11,258 nucleotides of DNA. It comes from CAYLZO01 sp964387775 (GTDB lineage Bacteria > Chloroflexota > Anaerolineae > JAAYZQ01). Under the pieces are notes generated by a model that did no database searches, had not been told where the DNA came from, and saw only the letters and a program-made list of their open reading frames with translations. The stretch is taken from NCBI GenBank assembly GCA_964387775.1, contig CAYLZO010000179.1:1-11258 (forward strand). Reading direction: 5' to 3'. Both the position numbers and the translations under genes were made by a program. Shown in pieces: positions 1-6,102 of this stretch (positions are counted from its first letter, which is position 1; each line of letters begins with the position of its first letter).

Positions 1-2
1 TC

Positions 3-104
3 GGGGCCATGATCCTGAGCACCGAGGCGCTCATCACCGACATCCCCGAGGAAGAAAAGCCGATGCCAGGCGGTCCTGGTGGCGGCATGGGCGGCATGTA
101 CTAG
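3..104 (+). CDS. groEL: GroEL chaperonin, C-terminal end (partial)
   Basis: This is the last 33 codons of a 60-kDa chaperonin; the gene enters from the left edge with its first complete codon at base 3. The visible peptide runs from ALITDIPEEEK to a Gly/Met-rich tail, PGGPGGGMGGMY. In the GroEL family the ITDIPE-type segment sits near the end of the equatorial domain, and the GGM tail projects into the folding chamber and tunes substrate folding. The terminal Tyr after the last GGM is a small departure from the usual GGMGGM ending. The stop TAG is at 102-104 and a strong terminator follows at once, so this ends its transcription unit. The identification is secure although only about 6% of the protein is present. 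Confidence 0.93.
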   Translation, partial: GAMILSTEALITDIPEEEKPMPGGPGGGMGGMY

Positions 105-122
105 CCTCAAGTTGGAGCCCGA

Positions 123-158
123 AGAGCCTCGCCTTGACCAAGGCGGGGCTCTTTTCTT
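123..158 (+). terminator. Rho-independent terminator of groEL
   Basis: A 13-bp stem (123-135 with 140-152, one G-U wobble) closes a 4-nt GACC loop and runs into a T-rich tract (TCTTTTCTT, 150-158). It lies 18 bases after the groEL stop. Its T-tract overlaps the stop codon of the converging CapA-like gene (157-159). Read on the minus strand the same hairpin is not followed by a T-run, so it should work mainly for groEL. Confidence 0.88.
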
Positions 159-1767
159 ACCATCCGCTGGCGGCGAACACCTCTTGGAGGATGGCCTCAC
201 GCTGGGGTTCCAAAGCAGGATGGGGCTGAAAGTCGTCGCCCATCACCGTGGGGATCAGCTCGGTGGCGATCAGCCGCCCATCGTAGGCGTAGTGGCGGAC
301 GACCAGGCTCTGGCGCGTGGGCTCGGACCAGCTCTGGTCGAAAATCAGGTTGCCCAGGCCGTAGAGGATCAGCCCCTCGCCGTGGAACTCGACCGCCTGG
401 GGCTGGTGGGCCTGGCTGCCGGTGACCACGTCGGCGCCGAGCTCGACGGCGGCGCGGAAATCGGCCACTTGGGCGGGCAGCGGCGCCGTGTCGTACGTCT
501 CGGTGTATTGGATGCCGACAAAGATCAGGTCGGCCTGGTCGCGAACCCCGGCCAGGTCGGCTTGGAGGGCTTCCAGCGAAAAGGGGGCCGCGCCGGGCTC
601 GTCCTCCGTGGCCCAGGCGTACTCGGGGCCGTAGGCGTTGTAGCCCAGGAAGGCCAGCCGGTTGCCCCGGTGCTTCAGCAGGAGGGGCTGGCGGGCTTCT
701 GCGGCGTCCCGGCCCCCGCCAAAGGTGCCCATCCCCTCCTCGGCGTAGCGGTCGAGGGACTGGCGGGCGTACTTGGGGCCGAAATCGAGATTGTGATTGC
801 CCGTCAGCTCGACGACGTCGGTGCCGAGGAGGTGCAGGGCCTCCAGGTACTCGGGCCGGGCGCAAAAGGCCCGCGTCTCGGCCTGGGCCCGGCAGCCGGG
901 CACGAAGGAGACCTCGTGGCTGACGTGGGTCAGGTCGGCGGCGGAGACGAGATCGGCCACGCCGCGCGCCGGCCAACCGGGATCGCCCCGGGCCTCGATC
1001 TCGAGGGCCACGCCCCGGGTCAGGGCCGTCACCCCGGTCAGGTGCAGCACGGCGAGCCGGTCGAGTTGGCGGTTGGACTCTAGCCCGGCGGCGGCGACCT
1101 CGGCGGCCAGGGCCTGCTCCCAGGCGGCCGGCCCCCGGACCCAGATCGGGGCCAGCAAGGGATAGCGCCCCAGGTCGAGGTCCCGGTCCAGCGGCGAGAG
1201 GCCGTCTACCAGCAGGGGCTTGAGGCGGGGCTCCAGCCGGTCGAAGGGGACCAGGGCCAGGGCCTCGGGCTGGGACCAGAGTCGATCCGCCAGATCGGCA
1301 GCGGGCACGACGGTCAGGTCGGCGTCCTCGGCGTGGAGGCCAAAGACGGAATCGAGGGTGTCGGCGGTGTCGGCGGCGACGAGGAGATGGGGGACCGTGT
1401 CCTGGGAGCGGGGCCGCCCGCGCCAGGCGCGACGCAGCTCGTCGGCCGTGATCCCGTCGCGCAGGGAGAAGAAGGGGGCTACCGGCACGAGGACGACCTC
1501 GGCCAGGGATGTGGCCCCGGCACGCTTTTGCCACGTGACCGCCAGGTCGGCGTCGGGAGAATCGACCCACAGCAGATCGCCTGGTTGCGTGGCAGCCCAA
1601 GCCTGGATGGCGGCGGCCAGGGCCTCGGGCAAGCCAGGGTCGATCCCCACCGTGATCGGTTGCCGCTGGTCGCCGGTCTGGAGCGCCCAACGGAGGGCCA
1701 GCACGCCGCCCAGCAGCTCGACGGCGATCAGGGCCAGGAGCCCGGTGCGGGCTAACTGCTTCTTCAC
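157..1767 (-). CDS. CapA-like protein with N-terminal binding-protein-like region
   Basis: This is a 536-aa protein. Residues 2-29 form a basic start (KKQLARTG) followed by one hydrophobic segment, a signal anchor that would put the rest outside the membrane. Residues ~37-230 look like a periplasmic-binding-protein fold: VGIDPGLPEA, a DLAVTW stretch, then VPVAPFFSLRDGITADEL as in PstS-type domains. Residues ~238-510 match the PGA_cap/CapA metallophosphatase-like family, with ELTGNHNLDFG (320-330), GADVVTGSQAHQPQ (444-457) and YGLGNLIFDQ (469-478). Several usual ligand positions are altered: GDVML appears as GVTAL, HWGxE as QYTE and SHxH as SQAH. The reading frame is open to 1977, but that ATG lies inside a predicted -10 box. 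GTG at 1767, directly before the signal anchor, is therefore preferred. CapA proteins act in capsule or polyglutamate export; the substrate here is unknown. Confidence 0.8.
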   Translation of the reverse strand: MKKQLARTGLLALIAVELLGGVLALRWALQTGDQRQPITVGIDPGLPEALAAAIQAWAATQPGDLLWVDSPDADLAVTWQKRAGATSLAEVVLVPVAPFFSLRDGITADELRRAWRGRPRSQDTVPHLLVAADTADTLDSVFGLHAEDADLTVVPAADLADRLWSQPEALALVPFDRLEPRLKPLLVDGLSPLDRDLDLGRYPLLAPIWVRGPAAWEQALAAEVAAAGLESNRQLDRLAVLHLTGVTALTRGVALEIEARGDPGWPARGVADLVSAADLTHVSHEVSFVPGCRAQAETRAFCARPEYLEALHLLGTDVVELTGNHNLDFGPKYARQSLDRYAEEGMGTFGGGRDAAEARQPLLLKHRGNRLAFLGYNAYGPEYAWATEDEPGAAPFSLEALQADLAGVRDQADLIFVGIQYTETYDTAPLPAQVADFRAAVELGADVVTGSQAHQPQAVEFHGEGLILYGLGNLIFDQSWSEPTRQSLVVRHYAYDGRLIATELIPTVMGDDFQPHPALEPQREAILQEVFAASGW

Positions 1768-1862
1768 GAGCGGCGCCCCCGGGGATGGGAACCAAATCGC
1801 CCTGCCGGGCGTCGGATCGGGTGTGTTGATTTGTGTTCGAAGGTCGAGGGCCAGGCTGTCAC
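1764..1862 (-). CDS. Possible 32-codon upstream ORF of the CapA-like gene
   Basis: A GTG at 1862 is preceded 4 nt away by AGAGGAG (1867-1873, minus strand), the best Shine-Dalgarno sequence in the capA-like leader. It opens a 32-codon frame whose TGA overlaps the proposed capA-like GTG start as GTGA. The encoded peptide is basic (begins MTAWPSTFEHK, ends RGRRS) and matches nothing I recognise. It could be a leader peptide that couples translation to the membrane protein, since the GTG at 1767 has no strong ribosome site of its own. It could equally be chance in a GC-rich leader. The call rests only on site geometry. Confidence 0.22.
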   Translation of the reverse strand: MTAWPSTFEHKSTHPIRRPAGRFGSHPRGRRS

Positions 1863-1911
1863 GTTGCTCCTCTATCAATTCTGGACTTGAGGACCCTGGT
1901 AGTGGTAAGGT

Positions 1912-1954
1912 GTTGACTGATGGGGGCGGGGTTTCCCCGCCCCCATCAGTCAAC
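1912..1954. repeat. Perfect 20-bp inverted repeat with 3-nt loop
   Basis: GTTGACTGATGGGGGCGGGG (1912-1931) is exactly repeated in reverse complement at 1935-1954 around a TTT loop (AAA on the minus strand). No T-run follows on either strand, so it is not a typical terminator. It lies in the predicted 5' leader of the CapA-like transcript, about 15 nt after the inferred start. It may stabilise the RNA, hinder readthrough between the divergent promoters, or be a copy of a dispersed palindromic element. Confidence 0.9.
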
Positions 1955-1975
1955 GTGTAACCATTACCGAGGACC

Positions 1976-2004
1976 ATTATACCAGCTTTTGCCGCTTTTT
2001 GCTA
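1976..2004 (-). promoter_or_regulatory. Sigma-70-type promoter for the CapA-like gene
   Basis: On the minus strand a consensus -10 TATAAT (1976-1981) is preceded by TGG, giving an extended -10 (TGnTATAAT). The -35 candidate 17 nt upstream is TAGCAA (1999-2004), a 3/6 match to TTGACA. The predicted start is near 1969. The hexamer is the complement of the -35 used by the rightward promoter. Confidence 0.55.
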
Positions 2005-2027
2005 TGCGCGGGTAGATGTGGTATAAT
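1999..2027 (+). promoter_or_regulatory. Sigma-70-type promoter for the LCP gene
   Basis: TTGCTA (1999-2004) and TATAAT (2022-2027) are separated by exactly 17 nt. TGG directly before the -10 makes it an extended -10. The predicted start is near 2034, leaving a leader of about 70 nt before the LCP gene. Confidence 0.7.
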
Positions 2028-2095
2028 CGCCCCGACGCTCGTCCTGATCTGCCACAAGCCGGGTCAACGGTCTGGACCGGGCCCAAGCAACCTTT

Positions 2096-2101
2096 GGAGG
2101 G
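2096..2101 (+). promoter_or_regulatory. Ribosome binding site supporting a TTG start
   Basis: GGAGGG lies 3-4 nt before TTG at 2105. Spacing is slightly short, but no ATG or GTG with a comparable site lies in frame nearby, so this site decides the LCP start. Confidence 0.6.
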
Positions 2102-2104
2102 ATT

Positions 2105-3625
2105 TTGAGCATCACGGCAATTGAAAAACGGAACGCGCCGCGGGAGCGCAGCCAGCCTCCCTTGTGGCTACGGATATCCATCGCGCTCTTTTTGGTGGTC
2201 TTTTTGGCCGGGGGCCTATACAGCGGTTATCTATTCTACGCCACGGTCCGCGAGATCGTGGCCCAGACGGAACTACCCGCCATCCCCTTGATCCAACTCC
2301 CATCCTTCAATCTGCCCAAGGCTTCGGCCGAAGAGTCGGTGGCCGAGCGGCCGGTGCCCCAACTGCCCGAGATGACGCCGGTGGTGGACACCGAGGGGCT
2401 GGCCTACCAGCCTCCGCCGGCACCAGCCACCACGGAGGGGGAACGGATCAACGTCCTGTTGCTGGGCATCGACCGGCGGGGAAAAAGGGGTTGGGGATAC
2501 CGCACCGATACGATCATCATCGTCACCGTGGACCCGCTCAACAACACGGCGGGCATGATGTCGATCCCGCGTGACCTCTACCTGGACATCCCGGGCTGCA
2601 AGGAGGATCGGATCAACGCCGCGAATGTCTATGGCTACAACCAGTGTGACTATCCCGGCGGCGGGCCGGCCCTCCTCAAGCGGACCATCGAGGTCAACTT
2701 TGGGATCCCCATCGACTACTATATCATGGTCGATTTTCACGGGTTCGTCCAGATCGTCGACAAGCTGGGCGGGGTGGAGGTCAACGTGCCCCGGCAGCTG
2801 CACGATACGATGTATCCCGATCCCCAGCCGGGCGACCCCCATGGCTACAAGACCGTTCACTTTGACGCCGGGACGCAGCACATGGACGGTCAGCGGGCGC
2901 TAGAGTACGCCCGCTCGCGCATGAGCACCAGCGACTTTGACCGGGCCAAGCGCCAGCAGCTCATCCTGGTCGCCATCCGCGACAAGGCGCTGGGCCTGAA
3001 CCTCATCCCCAAGCTGCCCAGCCTGGCGGCGACGATGATGGACACGGTCAAGACCGACATGACCCTGGACGAGATGATCGAGTTGGCCCGGCTGTCGCCC
3101 CAGATCGACATGGACAACGTCCGGCAGGAGGTGCTCAAAAAGCCCTACGTCTATGGCTACCGCACCGAGACGGGTGCGGCCGTCCAGTTGCCCAAGTGGG
3201 ACCTGATCAATCCCCTGGTCGCCGACCTGTTCACGACCCCGGTGCGGGTCGAGCCGACGCCGACGGCGGCTCCGCCCACGCCAACGCCCGCCCCGACCGC
3301 CGTCGACGTCGAGGCATTGCAGGAACTGGCGGCCGAGGGTGCGCGCATCGCGGTGCAAAATGGCACGTCGGAGCCGAATTTCGCCGCCCGGGTGGCAGCC
3401 AAGCTCCTGGAGCAGGGCTACCAGGTGGTCGAGTTCGGCGACGCCGACCGCCTGGACTATCCGAACACGGTCATCGTGGACTATACGGGCAAGACCTACA
3501 CCCTGGAAAAGCTGGTCGAAAAGTTCCAGGTGACGCCGGAGAACGTGCGCCATAGCCCGAATTTGCGCAGCCAGATCGACATCAAGGTCATCGTCGGGCA
3601 GGATTACCTGCTGTCTGTGCCCTGA
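2105..3625 (+). CDS. LytR-CpsA-Psr (LCP) family cell-wall glycopolymer ligase
   Basis: This 506-aa membrane protein of the LCP family transfers lipid-linked glycopolymers to peptidoglycan or other envelope acceptors outside the membrane. A short basic cytoplasmic start is followed by one transmembrane helix (~21-45), a Pro-rich stalk (~56-110) and the LCP domain (~113-300). Family residues are visible: YRTDT (132-136), SIPRD (153-157), YARSR (268-272) and DFDRAKRQQ (277-285), which include the Arg/Asp residues that bind the pyrophosphate-lipid head group. A Pro/Thr linker (383-398) leads to a LytR_C domain (~411-500) starting ARIAVQNGT. The start is TTG at 2105 with GGAGGG just upstream. Two Cys (165, 181) in the LCP domain could form a disulfide. 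It is divergent from the CapA-like gene, so both neighbours probably act on surface polymers. The exact polymer cannot be told from sequence. Confidence 0.92.
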   Translation: MSITAIEKRNAPRERSQPPLWLRISIALFLVVFLAGGLYSGYLFYATVREIVAQTELPAIPLIQLPSFNLPKASAEESVAERPVPQLPEMTPVVDTEGLAYQPPPAPATTEGERINVLLLGIDRRGKRGWGYRTDTIIIVTVDPLNNTAGMMSIPRDLYLDIPGCKEDRINAANVYGYNQCDYPGGGPALLKRTIEVNFGIPIDYYIMVDFHGFVQIVDKLGGVEVNVPRQLHDTMYPDPQPGDPHGYKTVHFDAGTQHMDGQRALEYARSRMSTSDFDRAKRQQLILVAIRDKALGLNLIPKLPSLAATMMDTVKTDMTLDEMIELARLSPQIDMDNVRQEVLKKPYVYGYRTETGAAVQLPKWDLINPLVADLFTTPVRVEPTPTAAPPTPTPAPTAVDVEALQELAAEGARIAVQNGTSEPNFAARVAAKLLEQGYQVVEFGDADRLDYPNTVIVDYTGKTYTLEKLVEKFQVTPENVRHSPNLRSQIDIKVIVGQDYLLSVP

Positions 3626-3664
3626 TGGGGAGTGAGATTTCCCGACGCTTAGGTTTGAAATCGG

Positions 3665-3713
3665 AGGGTCTTCGCAGGGCGCGAGATGGAGCCTTGGGGA
3701 GACCCTTTTGTTT
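3665..3713 (+). terminator. Terminator-like hairpin between the LCP gene and fdhD
   Basis: AGGGTCT (3665-3671) pairs with AGACCCT (3700-3706). Further pairing inside (AGGGC 3676-3680 with GCCTT 3691-3695) gives a long interrupted stem, followed by TTTTGTTT (3706-3713). A smaller hairpin (GATTTC 3636-3641 with GAAATC 3657-3662) lies just upstream. It could end the LCP transcript, but an AGGAGG ribosome site begins at the next base (3714) with no promoter between. An attenuator controlling fdhD is therefore also possible. Confidence 0.65.
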
Positions 3714-3719
3714 AGGAGG
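3714..3719 (+). promoter_or_regulatory. Strong Shine-Dalgarno with alternative fdhD start
   Basis: AGGAGG (3714-3719) lies 10 nt before an in-frame TTG (3730), which would add 18 residues (MRRFSRPYRPAEGK onward) to FdhD. The ATG at 3784 has its own weaker site, GAGAGG (3774-3779, 4 nt away), and gives the usual family length. The better ribosome site and the better protein start disagree. Confidence 0.45.
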
Positions 3720-3783
3720 ACGAGGAATCTTGAGACGTTTTAGCCGACCCTATCGCCCGGCCGAGGGCAAAGTGAGAGGCATC

Positions 3784-4605
3784 ATGCCCTGGCGCATCCG
3801 CCGCTTGACGGGCAACGAGGAGCGCACGATTGACGCCGGGGTCGTGGTCGAGGAGCCGCTGGAGATCCGCCTGGGCGGGCAGTCGGTGGCCGTGTTGATG
3901 CGCACGCCGGGCATGGAAAAGGAGTTGGCCACCGGTTTTTGCCTGGGCGAGGGGCTGGTGGCGGACCTGATGGACGTGGCCCTGGTGCAACATTGTGGCC
4001 GGGCCGTGCCCGACGCCCTGGCCGAGGGTGACGCCCTGGACGAGTCGCGCAACCGCGTCGAGGTGCGGCTCATGCCCGACGTCCAGGCCCCCACCAACCG
4101 GGCCGAGGTGGTGCAGTTGATCCGCTCGGGGTGCGGGCGGACGGACGTCAGCGACCTGGCCGACAACCTGGCCCCCGTAAATGGCGACGTCCGCGTGCCC
4201 TGGGAGATGCTCCCCGGGCTGCTGGGGCAGATTACGCGCCAGCAGGCGGCCTATCGGACGGCGGGCGGCATCCACGCCGCGGCCCTGTTCGACGCCCGGG
4301 GTCGGACCGTCGTCGTCTGCGAGGACATTGGCCGGCATAACGCCGTGGACAAGGCAGCCGGCTATTGCCTGCTGCGGGGTATTCCCCTCCACGACAAGGT
4401 GCTGATCAGCACCGGGCGGGCCAGCTACGACATGGTGGCCAAGGGGGTGCGACTGGGCATCCCCATCCTGGCCTCCATCTCGTCGCCGACCTCGCTGGCC
4501 GTGGAACTTGCCCAGGCTTTGAATTGCACGCTGCTCGGCTATCTGCGGGGCAAGACCTTTAACGTCTACACCCACGGCTGGCGGATCGTGACCGAAAGTG
4601 GATAG
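3784..4605 (+). CDS. fdhD: FdhD-type formate dehydrogenase sulfurtransferase
   Basis: This is a 273-aa protein from ATG 3784, close to the ~277 aa of E. coli FdhD. FdhD takes sulfur from the desulfurase IscS and delivers it to the molybdenum/tungsten bis-MGD cofactor of formate dehydrogenase, which is needed for activity. Family stretches include VVEEPLEIRLGG (21-32), the GFCLGEG segment (51-57), TAGGIHAAAL (159-168), CEDIGRHNAVDKAAG (179-193) and STGRASYDMVAKG (209-221). The cysteine loop, CxxC in E. coli, reads SGCGRTD (115-121), so only the first Cys (117) is kept. Either the one-Cys version suffices or sulfur transfer differs. No formate dehydrogenase or molybdenum-cofactor gene lies in the window. 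The frame is open back to 3625, and TTG 3730 with AGGAGG is the main alternative start. Confidence 0.9.
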   Translation: MPWRIRRLTGNEERTIDAGVVVEEPLEIRLGGQSVAVLMRTPGMEKELATGFCLGEGLVADLMDVALVQHCGRAVPDALAEGDALDESRNRVEVRLMPDVQAPTNRAEVVQLIRSGCGRTDVSDLADNLAPVNGDVRVPWEMLPGLLGQITRQQAAYRTAGGIHAAALFDARGRTVVVCEDIGRHNAVDKAAGYCLLRGIPLHDKVLISTGRASYDMVAKGVRLGIPILASISSPTSLAVELAQALNCTLLGYLRGKTFNVYTHGWRIVTESG

Positions 4606-4614
4606 TTGCAAAGT

Positions 4615-4647
4615 AGTCAGGGATGGGTCTATGACCCATCCCTGACT
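4615..4647 (+). terminator. Perfect 15-bp hairpin between fdhD and the ferritin-like gene
   Basis: AGTCAGGGATGGGTC (4615-4629) pairs perfectly with 4633-4647 around a TAT loop, 10 nt after the fdhD stop and 7 nt before the ribosome site of the next gene. Only TTTG follows, so it is a weak intrinsic terminator. It may act as a partial terminator or an RNA-processing or stabilising hairpin. Confidence 0.6.
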
Positions 4648-4654
4648 TTGCCAT

Positions 4655-4661
4655 GGAGGAG
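4655..4661 (+). promoter_or_regulatory. Ribosome binding site fixing the ferritin-like gene start
   Basis: GGAGGAG lies 6-8 nt before the ATG at 4668. The earlier in-frame ATG at 4653 directly abuts this site (ATGGAGGAG) and has no site of its own, so translation should begin at 4668 or at the next codon, 4671. Confidence 0.75.
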
Positions 4662-4667
4662 CGAAGA

Positions 4668-5129
4668 ATGATGAGAGTAGAAGAGATCCTGCGCGAGGCG
4701 ATCCAGGGCGAGATCGAGTCGTACGAGCTCTACACCCGGGCCGTGGACCTGGTCGAGACGGCGCACATCAAGGACCTGCTGCGCGATCTGGCCCAGGAGG
4801 AGTTGGGCCACAAGACGATCCTGGAAAAGATGCTGGCCGATCCGGCACAGCTCGAATGGCAGGTCGAGGCGTTGCAGGCCGCGCCCATCGAGGATTACAA
4901 GATCGGCGATCATCTGGTGGCCCAGCCCCTCGGTCCCGGCGCGACCTTTCAGGACGTCTGCATTTTCGCCTCCAAGAAGGAGCAGGCGTCGTACGAGACC
5001 TATCGCGACCTGGCGGCCCGGAGCGCGGGCGAGATCCGCGATCTGCTGGAGGCCATGGCCAAGGACGAGTTACGCCACAAGAACCTGGTGGAGGGTTGGT
5101 ACGAAGAGGTCGTTTACCAGGAGTTCTAG
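4668..5129 (+). CDS. Ferritin-like (rubrerythrin-type) diiron protein
   Basis: This 153-aa, mostly helical protein is of the ferritin-like/rubrerythrin superfamily. The diiron ligand pattern is visible: GE15 in helix 1, E45xxH48 (EELGH) in helix 2, E105 in helix 3 (KKEQASYE) and E134xxH137 (DELRH) in helix 4. Proteins of this type in anaerobes and microaerophiles reduce peroxide or handle iron. The rubredoxin domain of classical rubrerythrin (paired CxxC) is absent, so electrons would have to come from a separate partner. A middle segment (~66-90, LEWQVEALQAAP) links the two helix pairs. Placement after fdhD suits an organism protecting oxygen-sensitive metalloenzymes, but that is inference. 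Mevalonate kinase starts 39 bases later and may share the transcript. Confidence 0.85.
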   Translation: MMRVEEILREAIQGEIESYELYTRAVDLVETAHIKDLLRDLAQEELGHKTILEKMLADPAQLEWQVEALQAAPIEDYKIGDHLVAQPLGPGATFQDVCIFASKKEQASYETYRDLAARSAGEIRDLLEAMAKDELRHKNLVEGWYEEVVYQEF

Positions 5130-5168
5130 TCCATTGCGACCGTTGAGGTTTGAACCGAGACCGGGCCG

Positions 5169-6098
5169 ATGACTGTGGCTCACGCGCCGGGCAAAGTGAT
5201 CTTGTTCGGAGAGCACGCCGTGGTCTATGGCCAGCCGGCCATCGCCGTGCCGGTGACCCAGGTCCAGGCAGAGGCCTGCGTCGAGCCCGGCGAGCCCGGG
5301 CAGGGCACGGTCGTCGTCGCGCCCGACCTGGACCGCCGCCTCGTCGTGCGTGAGGCGCCCGCCGAGGACCCCCTGGCCCACCTCGTCCGGCTTACGCTGC
5401 GCGAGATCAAGCACGAGGCCGATCCCGACCTGACCGTGACCGTCACCTCGACGATCCCCATCGCCCGGGGGCTGGGCAGCGGCGCGGCCGTCTCGACGGC
5501 CATCGTCCGGGCGTTGAGCGCCCACCTGGGGGCCTGGCTGCCCTCGCGGGCCATCTCTGACCTCGTCTACCGGACAGAAGTCCTCTATCACGGCACGCCA
5601 TCGGGCATCGACAACACCGTGGTTGCCTTCGAAAAGCCCATCTATTTCGTCAAGGAGGCGGGCTGGGAGGTGTTCTGGGTGGGCGAGCCCTTCCTGGTGT
5701 CCATCGCCGACACGGGCGTTGAGAGCTCGACGCGGGAGGTGGTGGGCGACCTGCGCCGCCGCTACGAGGCCCGGCCGGCTCGCTACCGGCCTCTGTTCGA
5801 GCGCGCGGGTGAGATCTCGATGGCAGCCCGGGCTGCCATCGAGCAGGGGGATCTGCCCGAACTGGGCCGCTTGATGGACCAGAACCACGGCCTGCTCCAG
5901 GAGATGGACGTCAGCTCCCCCGAGCTGGACCGGCTGGTGGCCGTTGCCCGCGAAGCCGGCGCGCTGGGGGCGAAAATGTCCGGCGCCGGCTGGGGCGGCA
6001 ACGTGATCGCCCTCGTCACCGCGGCGAGCCGGGGCCGCGTGGACCTGATGCTCCGCCTGGCCGGGGCGGCCGACGTCCTCGTCTCCGAAGTCAAATAA
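5169..6098 (+). CDS. mvk: Mevalonate kinase (GHMP kinase family)
   Basis: This 309-aa kinase phosphorylates mevalonate to 5-phosphomevalonate with ATP, the first kinase step of the mevalonate route to isoprenoids. All three GHMP motifs are present: APGKVILFGEHAVVYG (6-21), the ATP-binding PIARGLGSGAAVS (97-109) and KMSGAGWGGN (269-278). HGTPSGIDN (141-149) carries the likely catalytic D148. E137 lies 11 residues before it, the same spacing as Glu193/Asp204 in human mevalonate kinase; K9 matches the catalytic Lys. These features separate it from galactokinase and homoserine kinase. No ribosome site is obvious before ATG 5169 (GTG 5175 is an alternative). No other pathway gene is visible here. 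The stop is 4 bp from the stop of the converging small-protein gene. Confidence 0.92.
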   Translation: MTVAHAPGKVILFGEHAVVYGQPAIAVPVTQVQAEACVEPGEPGQGTVVVAPDLDRRLVVREAPAEDPLAHLVRLTLREIKHEADPDLTVTVTSTIPIARGLGSGAAVSTAIVRALSAHLGAWLPSRAISDLVYRTEVLYHGTPSGIDNTVVAFEKPIYFVKEAGWEVFWVGEPFLVSIADTGVESSTREVVGDLRRRYEARPARYRPLFERAGEISMAARAAIEQGDLPELGRLMDQNHGLLQEMDVSSPELDRLVAVAREAGALGAKMSGAGWGGNVIALVTAASRGRVDLMLRLAGAADVLVSEVK

Positions 6099-6102
6099 CC
6101 TG

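Larger units (their letters stand above)
1768..2104. other. Divergent intergenic spacer
   Basis: This 337-base spacer separates the leftward CapA-like gene from the rightward LCP gene. It contains the two back-to-back promoters (1976-2027), the 20-bp hairpin (1912-1954), the candidate upstream ORF (1764-1862) and the LCP ribosome site (2096-2101). The LCP leader from about 2034 to 2095 shows no other structure I can support. Confidence 0.7.

Noticed and set aside
79..1083. Long plus-strand open frame of 334 codons
   Set aside because: It lies antisense to the CapA-like gene, is low-complexity Gly/Ala/Val-rich and has no ribosome site; it is a GC-rich shadow of the real frame.
197..1795. 532-codon minus-strand frame overlapping the CapA-like gene
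   Set aside because: It is Arg/Pro/Gly-rich with no domain pattern, while the other frame carries CapA motifs and a signal anchor.
1768..1977. N-terminal extension of the CapA-like protein to ATG 1977
   Set aside because: That ATG is part of the predicted minus-strand TATAAT-G, no ribosome site is possible before it, and the extension would translate the perfect hairpin.
3636..3713. Molybdenum-cofactor riboswitch upstream of fdhD
   Set aside because: The space is short and I do not see the conserved motif of that class; only simple hairpins can be supported.
3625..3783. fdhD start at ATG 3625
   Set aside because: It overlaps the LCP stop and would translate the hairpin and T-rich tract, adding 53 residues with no family similarity. 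TTG 3730 is kept as a real alternative.
4606..4634. Promoter for the ferritin-like gene (TTGCAA at 4606 with TATGAC at 4630)
   Set aside because: The -10 is only a 4/6 match and falls in the loop and arm of the 15-bp hairpin; the evidence is too weak to list.
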